The notes beneath the pieces were generated by a model. It did no database searches and had not been told where the DNA came from. It saw only the letters and a list, made by a program, of their open reading frames with translations. Position numbers and translations under genes: made by a program. 64,000 nt of DNA, taken from contig NZ_VJXX01000005.1 of NCBI RefSeq assembly GCF_009377195.2, forward strand, positions 124,001-188,000, written 5' to 3'. Below, piece by piece: positions 8,534 to 16,462 of the stretch. Source of the stretch: Arthrobacter bussei. GTDB lineage: Bacteria; Actinomycetota; Actinomycetes; Actinomycetales; Micrococcaceae. The stretch's first letter is position 1; each line of letters starts with the position of its first letter.

Positions 8534-8838
8534 AGTGCTGCCTAACGGGAGGGTCGGTGCCGACGGGGGGACGCGGGACGTGACGGTGATGGATCGGGTG
8601 GAGCGCGGACGGATCGACGACGGCGGCCCGGCGACGACGGCGGAGCGGCTCGAGGCCCAGGACCGACGACCCGGACGACGGGAAGATGGTTGCTGGGGCG
8701 AATCAATACCCCTCCATCCTAGGACCGTCGTCAACCTGATGGGGAGTGCTGCAGCACTGGTGCGTTGCACCCGATCTCTAAGCATGCTTGTGGTTGACGT
8801 AGGGTGATCAGACACCGAACGAGCAGGGAGATACGACC
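8534..8838. promoter_or_regulatory. divergent promoter region between two MFS genes
   Basis: This 305-nt gap contains no convincing gene. It holds a perfect 14-bp palindrome AGTGCTGCAGCACT (8745-8758), a 10-bp palindrome AAGCATGCTT (8780-8789) and a TAGGGT -10-like box (8800-8805) upstream of the sugar porter start. The palindromes are plausible operators for the rightward gene, but no regulator is encoded next to them. Confidence 0.4.
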
Positions 8839-10275
8839 ATGAGCGAGAACGATGCGGGAGTGCAGGCGGAGCAGTCACCGAAGCACATGGCGAGGGTCAT
8901 CGGCATCACTGTCGCCGCCGCCGTCGGAGGACTCCTGTTCGGCTTCGACACCGCGGTCATCAACGGAGCGGTCGACTCCATCCAGGCCGACTTCGGGCTG
9001 AGCGCGAGCGTCCTGGGCTTCACGGTCGCGATCACGCTCCTCGGCTGTGCGGCCGGCGCCTGGTTCGCCGGAGGCCTCGCCGACCGCTGGGGCCGCAAGA
9101 AGGTCATGGTGGCCGCGGCCATCCTGTTCGCGGTCAACTCGGTGGGGTCGGCGTACGCCTTCTCCGAATGGGACCTGATGGCCTGGCGCCTGGTCGGCGG
9201 CCTCGCCATCGGCATCGCCTCGGTGATCGTTCCCGGCTACATCGCCGAGATAGCACCGTCGAAGTGGCGCGGGGGACTCGCCTCCGTGCAGCAGCTCGCG
9301 ATCACGGTCGGCATCTTCGCCGCCCTGCTGTCCGATGCCTCCCTCGCGAGCGCCGCCGGTGGTGCGGGCGAGGAATTCTGGTGGGGGCTGTCAGCATGGC
9401 GCTGGATGCTGCTGGTCGGCGTCGTCCCGGCGGTCGTCTACGGGGTCCTGGCACTGATCATCCCCGAGTCCCCGCAGTTCCTCATCCGGGCCGGACGCGA
9501 CGACGAGGCGGCTCGGGTGCTCTCCCGCGTCGCCGGGGTCCGGGACACCACCGGCAAGATCACCTCCATCCGGGAGAGCTTCCAGCGCGAGGACCGCGCG
9601 AGCTACCGCGACCTGCGCGGGCCCGCTTTCGGACTGCAACCCATTCTCTGGGTCGGTATGACCATCGCGGCGCTCCAGCAGCTGGTCGGCATCAACGCGA
9701 TCTTCTACTACTCCACGACGCTGTGGAAGTCCGTGGGCTTCAGCGAGAGCGATTCCTTCACGACATCGGTCATCACCTCCGTCATCAACGTCGCCATGAC
9801 GTTCGTCGCCATCTTCTTCGTCGACCGTGTCGGGCGCAGGAAGCTCCTGCTCATCGGATCGATCGGCATGGCGATCGGCCTGCTCGCAGCCACCCTCGCC
9901 TTCTTCCAGGCCGAAGGCAGCGGGGAGGACATCGTGCTGCCCGGCGCGTGGGGGCCGATCGCCCTCGTCGGTGCGAACCTCTTCGTGATCTTCTTCGCCG
10001 CCACCTGGGGCCCGGTGATGTGGGTGACGCTCGGTGAGATGTTCCCGAACCGGATCCGCTCCATCGCACTCGGGGTCGCCACGATGGTCAACTGGGTGTT
10101 CAACTTCATCGTCACGCTGACCTTCCCGTGGGTGAGCGAGAACCTCGGACTGTGGACCATGTACGCGGCGTTCACGGTGTTCGCCGTGCTGTCCTTCGTC
10201 TTCGTCCGCACCCGTCTTCCCGAGTTCGCCGGCAAGGACCTCGAGGACAATGCGGAGCTCGCGTCCACCTCGTGA
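8839..10275 (+). CDS. sugar porter family MFS transporter (sugar:H+ symporter-like)
   Basis: A 478-aa member of the XylE/GalP/GLUT-like sugar porter family, predicted to import a monosaccharide with protons. Family marks are GLLFGFDTAVINGAV in helix 1, GGLADRWGRKK (motif A) near residue 80, PESPQFLIRAGR after helix 6, the sugar-binding QQLVGINAIFYYS in helix 7, and VDRVGRRKLLL in the second half. The start ATG has an AGGGAGA Shine-Dalgarno about 8 nt upstream. The specific sugar cannot be read from sequence. It stands alone, divergent from the Bcr/CflA transporter, with possible operator palindromes upstream. Confidence 0.92.
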   Translation: MSENDAGVQAEQSPKHMARVIGITVAAAVGGLLFGFDTAVINGAVDSIQADFGLSASVLGFTVAITLLGCAAGAWFAGGLADRWGRKKVMVAAAILFAVNSVGSAYAFSEWDLMAWRLVGGLAIGIASVIVPGYIAEIAPSKWRGGLASVQQLAITVGIFAALLSDASLASAAGGAGEEFWWGLSAWRWMLLVGVVPAVVYGVLALIIPESPQFLIRAGRDDEAARVLSRVAGVRDTTGKITSIRESFQREDRASYRDLRGPAFGLQPILWVGMTIAALQQLVGINAIFYYSTTLWKSVGFSESDSFTTSVITSVINVAMTFVAIFFVDRVGRRKLLLIGSIGMAIGLLAATLAFFQAEGSGEDIVLPGAWGPIALVGANLFVIFFAATWGPVMWVTLGEMFPNRIRSIALGVATMVNWVFNFIVTLTFPWVSENLGLWTMYAAFTVFAVLSFVFVRTRLPEFAGKDLEDNAELASTS

Positions 10276-10353
10276 CGCATTACCTCATCGGGCGCCACGG
10301 GGTCCCCTTGCCCGCGCGTCCGTCGGATCGGAACCACGGCAACGGGCCGATGG

Positions 10354-10359
10354 TAATTT
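10354..10359 (+). promoter_or_regulatory. possible -10 box for the holin-like gene
   Basis: TAATTT lies about 50 nt before the ATG at 10408 in a locally AT-richer patch. No clear -35 is seen. Confidence 0.3.
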
Positions 10360-10407
10360 TGGTTCAGCCAATGTCCAGCACACAACCTACGAATGGAGGC
10401 AGGGCCT

Positions 10408-11232
10408 ATGAACAGCTCGGCCAGTACGCGCGGCAAGCGGTCCACGGGCTCGCTCTCGCTCTTCGGTCTCATCAAGCTCCTGGCACGCCTGACACCCCGG
10501 CAGGTCAGTGACGAGGTATCGATCGCCCTGCAGCAGATGAAGCAGAAGGGCATTAAGGCAGGGATCGCCGCCGCTTTCCTGGTCGTCGCGCTCATCTTCG
10601 TGCTGTTCTTCGCCGTTGCGCTCGTGGTGGCCGCCATCATGGGCCTCGCCGAGGTCATGCCCGCCTGGCTGGCCGCCCTCCTGGTCGCCGTCCTCTTTCT
10701 GGTGATCGGGGGCGTCCTGGCCCTGATCGGCGTCTCCCGGCTCAAGAAGCAGCTTCCGTTGATCCCCGAGGACGCCATCCGCGGCATCCGGTACGACCTC
10801 GGCGTCCTCAAGGAGGGCCGGAGCTTCGACCCCGCCACGCTGGACGTCAAGAAGCCGAAGGAGGACAAGGCCGGGAAGGACCGCAAGGACGACGCGAAGG
10901 ACGCCAAGCCCAAGGAGCCGACGCCGTCCTACGAGGAACTGCGCGGCCGCTCGGGCGAACGCCGGACGCACATCGCCGACGCGAGGGACTCGCTCGGCGC
11001 CCGCGTCGATGTCAAGGCCCGCCTCAACGGAGCGAAGCACCGTTCGGACAAGGGTGGATCGACCACCGGCGCCCCGTCCGGTGGGTCCGGTAGCGGGCGC
11101 GTCGCCGCCGTCGCCGTCCGCCGCGAGGTCCCGCACAACACGACGCTCGCCGACCGCTGGAAGCCGTTGAGCGTCCTCGCGGGTTCAGTCGCCACGATGC
11201 TCGTCCTGCTGCGCCGGCTGCTGAGCAGGTAG
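10408..11232 (+). CDS. phage holin family (Actinobacterial holin-like, DUF1469 type) membrane protein
   Basis: A 274-aa protein with two strong transmembrane segments (about residues 53-77 and 84-110) flanked by charged regions: an N-terminal LIKLLARLTPRQVSDEVSIA segment typical of the family, and a long Lys/Asp/Glu-rich C-terminal tail ending in a further hydrophobic patch (SVATMLVLLRRLLS). Despite its Pfam-style name this is a chromosomal envelope protein with no phage genes nearby; its function is unknown. ATG 10408 is preferred over 10393 because GGAGGC lies 8-10 nt before it. The gene is followed by a lipid-synthesis gene about 120 nt downstream. Confidence 0.78.
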   Translation: MNSSASTRGKRSTGSLSLFGLIKLLARLTPRQVSDEVSIALQQMKQKGIKAGIAAAFLVVALIFVLFFAVALVVAAIMGLAEVMPAWLAALLVAVLFLVIGGVLALIGVSRLKKQLPLIPEDAIRGIRYDLGVLKEGRSFDPATLDVKKPKEDKAGKDRKDDAKDAKPKEPTPSYEELRGRSGERRTHIADARDSLGARVDVKARLNGAKHRSDKGGSTTGAPSGGSGSGRVAAVAVRREVPHNTTLADRWKPLSVLAGSVATMLVLLRRLLSR

Positions 11233-11329
11233 GGGCAGCCCACAGCGCTCCAGCGCCACCCCGGCGGCCCTTCGCCCCTGACGACCCGCAGCAGTCTGCG
11301 GACGTCACGGGGGAGGGGCCGCCTCCTGT

Positions 11330-11335
11330 GCATAA
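11330..11335 (+). promoter_or_regulatory. -10 box upstream of the CDP-alcohol phosphatidyltransferase gene
   Basis: CATAAT (5 of 6 to TATAAT) lies 20 nt before the ATG at 11356, leaving room for a short leader carrying the GGGAGG Shine-Dalgarno. Confidence 0.5.
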
Positions 11336-11355
11336 TGGGGTGGGAGGCACGGGTG

Positions 11356-11979
11356 ATGAGATTGATCGGCGCGGGCGGACAGGCCGGCAGCGAGGGTGTG
11401 GCGCTGTCGACGGCGTGGACCCTACCGAACCTCATCACCGTGGTGCGCTTCCTCGGAGTCCCCCTGTTCGTCTGGTTCATCGCACAGCAGCGCTTCGGAG
11501 CCGCGGTGATCACCCTGGTGGTGATGGGCGGCACGGACTGGGTGGACGGCTACGTGGCCCGTCGGTTGAACCAGGTGTCGGTGATCGGCACGTGGCTCGA
11601 TCCCGTGGCGGATCGCACCGCACTGATCGTCGTCGCGGTGACCTTCGTGATCGCCGACATCGCGCCGGCCTGGCTCGTCTGGACCATCGTGATCCCGGAC
11701 GTCATCATCATCGTCAATGCGTTGATCCTCTTCCGCGGTCCCCTGCACCTGCCGGTCATCACCGTCGGGAAGATCCGGACGGCCCTGCTGCTGGTGGGTG
11801 CGCCGCTGCTGCTGCTCCACCATGTCGAGGGCTTCGGTCAGGAGTGGCTGCTCGTGGTGGCGCAGGGGCTGCTCGCCGCAGGCTGCGTCCTGCACCTCGT
11901 CGCGTTCTACGCCTACTTCACGGCGGCGCACCGCAAGTACCGGCTGGAGCAGGCCGAGCAGCAGTCGTGCCCCTCCTAG
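11356..11979 (+). CDS. CDP-alcohol phosphatidyltransferase family membrane enzyme
   Basis: Transfers a phosphatidyl group from CDP-diacylglycerol to an alcohol such as glycerol phosphate or a phosphatidylglycerol in the membrane. The 207-aa protein carries the full signature D-G-x2-A-R-x8-G-x3-D-x3-D as TDWVDGYVARRL ... GTWLDPVADR around residues 60-90, with several hydrophobic helices after it. The start ATG 11356 has GGGAGG 8 nt upstream; GTG 11353 is an alternative. Whether it is a PgsA, a cardiolipin synthase or another enzyme cannot be decided here, so no symbol is given. Its last 13 nt overlap the downstream transporter, suggesting translational coupling. Confidence 0.88.
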   Translation: MRLIGAGGQAGSEGVALSTAWTLPNLITVVRFLGVPLFVWFIAQQRFGAAVITLVVMGGTDWVDGYVARRLNQVSVIGTWLDPVADRTALIVVAVTFVIADIAPAWLVWTIVIPDVIIIVNALILFRGPLHLPVITVGKIRTALLLVGAPLLLLHHVEGFGQEWLLVVAQGLLAAGCVLHLVAFYAYFTAAHRKYRLEQAEQQSCPS

Positions 11980-12842
11980 CCATCGGGCTCGCCCTGCTGG
12001 GCGCTGTCTTCCTCGCGTTCGGAGCGCAGCGCCAGGGCAGTGCCGTCCGTGCGAACACGGGCGGGCTCTCACTCAGCAGTTCCGGGCTCATGCGGCTGCT
12101 CACCAACCGGCGCTGGATCTTCGGGCTCCTCCTGCTCGGTGCCGGTACGGCCCTCAACGTCGTCGCACTGACGCTCGCGAGCCTGACGGTCGTGCAGCCC
12201 ATCGGGGCGATCGCGCTCGTGATCACCACCGTCGTAAACTCGCGGGACCAGGGCATCCGTATCAACCGGCCGACCGTCGCAGCCATCGCAGCGTGCGTCG
12301 CCGGCAGCGCGCTGTTCGTGATCCTCGCCGTGAACGTGACGCGCGAGAACCACTCCGTGGATCCCGCGCAGGAACTCTCCGTCGTCCTCCTGCTGGGGGC
12401 GGCCGTCGCGGTGTTCGGATCGCTCGCCGTCGTCGGGCGGCACCGGCTCAACGCCTTCGCCTACATCCTGGGCGCCGGTGTGCTGTTCGGTTTCGTGGCG
12501 GTCCTCACCAAGCTGGTCGCCGGGCATCTGCTCGACCCGAACGGGCGCTTCCTGCTCAACGTCCCGCCGCTGAGCCTGGTGGCGCTCATCGCGGCCGCAG
12601 CCCTCGGGGCCTGGTTCGTGCAGAGTGCCTATGCCACCGGACCGCCGGATCTCGTCATCGCCGGACTCACCGTGATCGACCCCATCGTCGGCATCGCCGT
12701 CGGCATCACGATCCTCGAGGAGTTGCAGCCGGACGTGCGCACCGTCACCGCACTGGGCATGGGCGCGGCGGCCCTCGTTGCTATTGTTGGGGTCGTCGCG
12801 CTGTCCCGCCACCACCCCGACGTGGTCAAGCGCCAGCACTGA
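11967..12842 (+). CDS. DMT-superfamily (NIPA/EamA-like) transporter
   Basis: A 291-aa very hydrophobic protein with about nine to ten membrane segments (for example PLLAIGLALLGAVFLAFGAQ at the N-terminus and IAVGITILEELQPD near the end), resembling the DMT superfamily in the NIPA-like branch. Substrate unknown; such proteins are proposed metal-ion or metabolite transporters or exporters. The GTG at 11967 lies inside the end of the phosphatidyltransferase gene (13-nt overlap) and lacks its own strong Shine-Dalgarno, so it is likely co-translated. The open frame extends far upstream on the same strand, but that part is a shadow of the lipid gene. Confidence 0.8.
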   Translation: MPLLAIGLALLGAVFLAFGAQRQGSAVRANTGGLSLSSSGLMRLLTNRRWIFGLLLLGAGTALNVVALTLASLTVVQPIGAIALVITTVVNSRDQGIRINRPTVAAIAACVAGSALFVILAVNVTRENHSVDPAQELSVVLLLGAAVAVFGSLAVVGRHRLNAFAYILGAGVLFGFVAVLTKLVAGHLLDPNGRFLLNVPPLSLVALIAAAALGAWFVQSAYATGPPDLVIAGLTVIDPIVGIAVGITILEELQPDVRTVTALGMGAAALVAIVGVVALSRHHPDVVKRQH

Positions 12843-12890
12843 CACGAGAGAAGCAGTTCCGAACAGCACACCGACGTAGGGGATCCACGC

Positions 12891-14114
12891 GTGAGTTACC
12901 AGGCCGACCACAAGCCTCTGACCATCCTGATCGCCGCGGACACCTATCCGCCCAACGTGAACGGTGCAGCGCAGTTCGGGTACCGGCTCGCGAAGGGGAT
13001 GACGGGTCGGGGCCACTCCGTCCACGTCCTCGCGCCAGGCGTCTCCAACGGCAGGAGCTACACGGAGCCCGGTGGCGACTGGACCGTGCACCGCCTCCGC
13101 TCGCACAGCGTACCCACGCACGACTACTGGCGAATCTGCTACCCCTGGGAGATCAAGCGGGACATCAGCCTGCTGTTCGACCAGGTCCAGCCCGATGTCG
13201 TCCACATCCAGTGCCACTACATGGTGGGCGAGTACACCCTCTACGAGGCGGTGAAGCGCGGCATCCGCGTGGTGGCGACGAACCACTTCATGCCGGAGAA
13301 CCTCAACCCGTTCCTGCCGTTCCCCGCATGGCTCAAGCGGGTCATCGCCAGGAACTCGTGGAAGGACATGGGCAAGGTGATGGGCAAGGCCGCCGCGGTC
13401 ACCACCCCCACGCCCCTCGCAGCCAAGGCCATGCACGACCATGCCTTCCTGCGCGAGGTGCTGGCCGTCAGCAACGGCATCGATTCCGCTGCCTACGAGG
13501 TGCAGCCGGGGGAGACGATCCAGCCGCACGAGGATCCCACGGTCCTGTTCGTCGGCAGGCTCGCCGAGGAGAAGCACGTCGACGTCCTCATCGATGCCGT
13601 CGCCAAGACCCCGGAGCACCTCCGCGTGCGGTTGGAAGTCGTCGGCGGCGGAGAGGTCAAGCCCGCACTCCAGGCGCAGGCTGCGCGCCTCGGGATCAGC
13701 GACCGCGTCACCTTCCGGGGACTGATCGACGACGACGAACTGCGCCTGAGCTACATCCGGGCATCCCTCTTCTGCCAGCCGGGCACGGCCGAGCTGCAGT
13801 CACTCGTCACGCTCGAGGCGATGTCCGCTTCCACCCCCGTGCTCCTCGCGAATGCGATGGCGCTGCCCCACCTGGTGTCCGACGGCGAGAACGGGTACCT
13901 GTTCACGCCCGGTGATTCCGACGAGCTGGGCCGCCGCATCACCGAGATCCTCGAGCAGTCGCCCGAGGACCAGCGGAAGATGGGGGCGGCGAGCCGCGAC
14001 CTGGTGCGCAGGCATGACATCACCAAGACGCTGGAGACCTTCGAGGGCCTGTACTACGGCACCCTGTCCAGCGATCATCCCCATGAGGCGCAGCGCGCGG
14101 CCGCCGGATCCTGA
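12891..14114 (+). CDS. glycosyltransferase family 4 (GT-B fold)
   Basis: A 407-aa retaining GT-B glycosyltransferase likely acting on the cytoplasmic face of the membrane with a nucleotide-sugar or GDP-mannose donor. The N-terminal acceptor domain begins LTILIAADTYPPNVNGAAQF, the usual GT4 opening. The donor domain carries VLFVGRLAEEKHVDVLIDA, VVGGGEVKPALQ and the E-x7-E motif in GTAELQSLVTLEAMS. It resembles actinobacterial mannosyl/glucosyl transferases that build phosphatidylinositol mannosides or glycolipids, and the neighbouring phosphatidyltransferase fits a lipid context, but the exact acceptor is not deducible. GTG start 12891, 48 nt after the transporter stop. Confidence 0.88.
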   Translation: MSYQADHKPLTILIAADTYPPNVNGAAQFGYRLAKGMTGRGHSVHVLAPGVSNGRSYTEPGGDWTVHRLRSHSVPTHDYWRICYPWEIKRDISLLFDQVQPDVVHIQCHYMVGEYTLYEAVKRGIRVVATNHFMPENLNPFLPFPAWLKRVIARNSWKDMGKVMGKAAAVTTPTPLAAKAMHDHAFLREVLAVSNGIDSAAYEVQPGETIQPHEDPTVLFVGRLAEEKHVDVLIDAVAKTPEHLRVRLEVVGGGEVKPALQAQAARLGISDRVTFRGLIDDDELRLSYIRASLFCQPGTAELQSLVTLEAMSASTPVLLANAMALPHLVSDGENGYLFTPGDSDELGRRITEILEQSPEDQRKMGAASRDLVRRHDITKTLETFEGLYYGTLSSDHPHEAQRAAAGS

Positions 14115-14143
14115 CGCACCGGAACCGCTGCAGCCGTCTGCCT

Positions 14144-14149
14144 ACAATG
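14144..14149 (+). promoter_or_regulatory. -10 box for the CAU tRNA
   Basis: TACAAT lies about 60 nt upstream of the tRNA 5' end at 14211, so a short 5' leader would be removed by RNase P. Confidence 0.5.
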
Positions 14150-14210
14150 GGAGCCGCGATCGGCGTCTGGAGACGTCCTGCCGGTCACGTCCGGGGGCGG
14201 ACTGCCCCAG

Positions 14211-14284
14211 GGGGCTGTAGCTCAGCTGGTTAGAGCAGCGGACTCATAATCCGTTTGTCCTGGGTTCAAGCCCCAGCAGCCCTA
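14211..14284 (+). tRNA. tRNA with CAT anticodon: elongator tRNA-Met or tRNA-Ile2
   Basis: A 74-nt cloverleaf. The acceptor stem pairs GGGGCTG (14211-14217) with CAGCCCT (14277-14283), giving a G-U pair at 1-72, discriminator A14284, no encoded CCA. The anticodon stem GCGGA/TCCGT encloses CTCATAA with anticodon CAT. The 1-72 pair is not the C-A mismatch of initiators, so it is not tRNA-fMet. The anticodon-stem and variable-loop pattern (TTGTC) looks closer to lysidine-modified tRNA-Ile2 than to elongator Met, but this is a judgement from memory. Confidence 0.93.
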
Positions 14285-14320
14285 CGCATCGTCAGGATGG
14301 TCGGCGACCCCGATCCCGAG

Positions 14321-14346
14321 TGCGCCATCTCCGCGGAGATGGCGCA
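14321..14346. repeat. perfect 26-bp palindrome downstream of the CAU tRNA
   Basis: Two 13-nt arms, TGCGCCATCTCCG and CGGAGATGGCGCA, abut with no spacer. It begins 37 nt after the tRNA. As RNA it would form a tight hairpin but no T-run follows, so it is either a weak terminator/processing hairpin or a DNA-binding site. Confidence 0.85.
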
Positions 14347-14411
14347 TTCTGCGTTGCGGCACCTCTTCCCTCCCTCGAGTCCTTGCCTCAGAGATGGCTG
14401 CCTCCACTGGC

Positions 14412-14441
14412 GCCCTATGTTACTGACGGGTAACATAGGGC
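14412..14441. promoter_or_regulatory. 12-bp perfect inverted repeat (candidate operator) upstream of acyl-CoA dehydrogenase
   Basis: GCCCTATGTTAC (14412-14423) and GTAACATAGGGC (14430-14441) are separated by TGACGG. The right arm contains TAACAT, a TANNNT -10-like box about 90 nt before the dehydrogenase ATG, so a repressor bound here would block the promoter. The length and spacing suit a dimeric TetR- or GntR-type regulator; none is encoded beside it. Confidence 0.7.
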
Positions 14442-14524
14442 TTGAGCGCAGCACGCGCCCACCACGCGGACAGCATGGTCGAGTGAGAATGCCGGTCGCC
14501 GCCGACCGGAGTGAGGCGAATTCC

Positions 14525-15715
14525 ATGAGCAAGACGTCGATCGACATCAACAACCTGCCGTATGCGGACGGCGACTTCTATGCCTTCGAGGAGCTGCTGT
14601 CCGACAAGGAGCGCTCCCGGCTCGAGGAGATCCGTTCCTGGCTGACCGCCGAAGTCCGGCCGCACGCGGTGGAGTGGTGGAACCAGGGCTCCTTCCCCCA
14701 GCAGCTCATCCCGAGGATCGCCGAACTGGATCCTGTGAGCCCGGTGTTCCGACAGGGCTATTCCAACCTCTTCGCAGGGATCACCCACGCCGAGTTCACC
14801 CGCGCGGACACCTCGATCGCCACGTTCCTCGGCGTGCACGACGGCCTGTTCACCGGATCCATCGAGGCCCTGGCGTCGAAGGAACAGCAGGAGGAGTGGC
14901 TGCCCGACATCTACGCGATGAAGAAGATCGGCGCCTTCGGCCTGACGGAACCGCTCGGTGGATCCGACGTCGCGGGAGGAACCCGGACCACGGCACGCCG
15001 GGACGGGAACTCCTGGGTCCTCAACGGCGCCAAGCGCTGGATCGGCAACGCGACGTTCTCCGACTGGGTGGTCATCTATGCCCGCGACGTCGCGGACAAC
15101 CAGGTCAAGGGTTTCCTGGTCGACACGAAGACCCCGGGCTTCTCCTCGACGAAGATCGAGAACAAGATCGCCCTGCGGATCGTCGAGAACGCGGACATCG
15201 TGCTGGACGACGTCGTCATCTCCGACGACTTCCACCTCAAGGGCGCGAACAGTTTCAGGGACACCAACAAGGTGCTCAAGGTGACGAGGCTCGCGGTGGG
15301 CTGGCAGGCGGTCGGCCAGCAACTCGCCGCGTTCGACGTCGCCCGCCGGTACGCCGTCGAGCGCGAGCAGTTCGGCCGACCCATCGCCAGCTTCCAGCTC
15401 ATCCAGCAGCAGCTCGTCCAGATCCTCGGTAACGCGATGAGTTCGATGGGGATGATGGTGCGTCTGTCGCAGCTGGAGGATGCGGGTAAGGCGAAGGACG
15501 AGCAGTCGGCGCTGGCGAAGGCGTTCACCACCGCCCGCATGCGCGAGAGCGTCGCGGCCGGCCGGAACATCCTCGGCGGCAACGGGATCGTGGCCGACTA
15601 CGAGATGGCGAAGATCTTCTCCGACGCCGAAGCCGTCTACTCCTACGAGGGCACGCAGGAGATCAACACTCTCGTGGTCGGCAGATCCATCACGGGGATC
15701 GCCGCCTTCGTCTGA
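14525..15715 (+). CDS. acyl-CoA dehydrogenase (glutaryl-CoA dehydrogenase-like)
   Basis: A 396-aa FAD-dependent dehydrogenase that would oxidise an acyl-CoA at the alpha-beta bond and pass electrons to ETF. It carries GAFGLTEPLGGSDVAGG (FAD/substrate loop), WVLNGAKRWIGNATFSDW, and the catalytic base E375 in SYEGTQEINTLVVGRSITG. The C-terminal VVGRSITGIAAF ending and overall pattern resemble glutaryl-CoA dehydrogenases, which also decarboxylate, but the key carboxylate-binding arginine cannot be assigned with certainty, so the substrate is left open. ATG 14525 follows a GGAGTGAGG-like Shine-Dalgarno. It stands alone behind a strong inverted repeat and converges with the M23 gene (12-nt gap). 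Confidence 0.85.
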   Translation: MSKTSIDINNLPYADGDFYAFEELLSDKERSRLEEIRSWLTAEVRPHAVEWWNQGSFPQQLIPRIAELDPVSPVFRQGYSNLFAGITHAEFTRADTSIATFLGVHDGLFTGSIEALASKEQQEEWLPDIYAMKKIGAFGLTEPLGGSDVAGGTRTTARRDGNSWVLNGAKRWIGNATFSDWVVIYARDVADNQVKGFLVDTKTPGFSSTKIENKIALRIVENADIVLDDVVISDDFHLKGANSFRDTNKVLKVTRLAVGWQAVGQQLAAFDVARRYAVEREQFGRPIASFQLIQQQLVQILGNAMSSMGMMVRLSQLEDAGKAKDEQSALAKAFTTARMRESVAAGRNILGGNGIVADYEMAKIFSDAEAVYSYEGTQEINTLVVGRSITGIAAFV

Positions 15716-15727
15716 CACGACGCCGAG

Positions 15728-16462
15728 TCAGCCGTCGAGTGGCAGGAGGACGGACGGTCGGCGGTCCGTGACGAAGGCGAGCGGATCGACGTACTCGCCC
15801 TCGACACGGACTCCCCAGTGGAGGCACGGTTCGCCGCAGTGGCTCCGGACCGTGCTACCCGGGATCGCCGCGGACCGGCTCAGGGCCACCGCGGCGACCA
15901 CGTCGCCTGCGCCGACCGCCTGACCCGCGGCCAGGGTGGTGTTCACCGGTTCGAAGCTGCTCCTCCGGCCATCGCCATGGTCGATCGTCAGGACGCCGCG
16001 GTCCACCACCGTCCCCGCGAAGGCCACGACACCGTCCGCCGGACTGCGCACCTCGGTCGGCAGGCCGCGCGTCGACAGGTCCACACCCCGGTGTCCGGGC
16101 TTCCAGTTCTGCGGAGGTTTCTCGAAAGGTCGCAGCACGGTGGGTACCGGAACGAGGGGCCACGACCAGGCGGCGACGAACGGGTCCCGTCCGACGGCTG
16201 CGACCACCGGGACCGATCGCCCGGCAGGCACGATCGCTGGGACCGATCGCGCGGCGGACCCGACCGACGCGAGCAACGGACCCCCGGAGGCGACGGGCTG
16301 CGCAGGAGAGCAGACCGGGATCAGCGCCAGCAGGAGGAGTGGCACCACCCGGCCCGTACGCCAGGCGGGCCGTCCCCCGGCCGTCCGGCGGTCGTGGATG
16401 CGCTCGCTCGGACCGGTGCCGGCGCGGATCACGGGATGGGTTCCGGGGGAGTCCTCGCTCAT
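15728..16462 (-). CDS. M23 (LytM-like) peptidase-family protein with degenerate catalytic histidines
   Basis: A 244-aa protein with a membrane/signal segment VVPLLLLALIPVCSPA (residues 39-54) and a C-terminal LytM fold, so exported. Zinc ligands are present: H124 and D128 in PGHRGVDLS and H215 in CLHWGV. The two catalytic histidines of active M23 enzymes are replaced: the YxHL position reads SSFEPV and the HxH motif reads C213-L-H215. It may therefore bind peptidoglycan or regulate hydrolases rather than cut. The ATG at 16462 has GGGAAGG 8 nt upstream; an open frame continues another 54 codons upstream without similarity. It is divergent from rpsB, a common actinobacterial arrangement. Confidence 0.85.
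   Translation of the reverse strand: MSEDSPGTHPVIRAGTGPSERIHDRRTAGGRPAWRTGRVVPLLLLALIPVCSPAQPVASGGPLLASVGSAARSVPAIVPAGRSVPVVAAVGRDPFVAAWSWPLVPVPTVLRPFEKPPQNWKPGHRGVDLSTRGLPTEVRSPADGVVAFAGTVVDRGVLTIDHGDGRRSSFEPVNTTLAAGQAVGAGDVVAAVALSRSAAIPGSTVRSHCGEPCLHWGVRVEGEYVDPLAFVTDRRPSVLLPLDG

Noticed and set aside
10408-11232. Holin-like gene as a prophage remnant
   Set aside because: No phage structural, lysis or integrase genes nearby; this holin-like family is a normal chromosomal membrane protein in actinobacteria.
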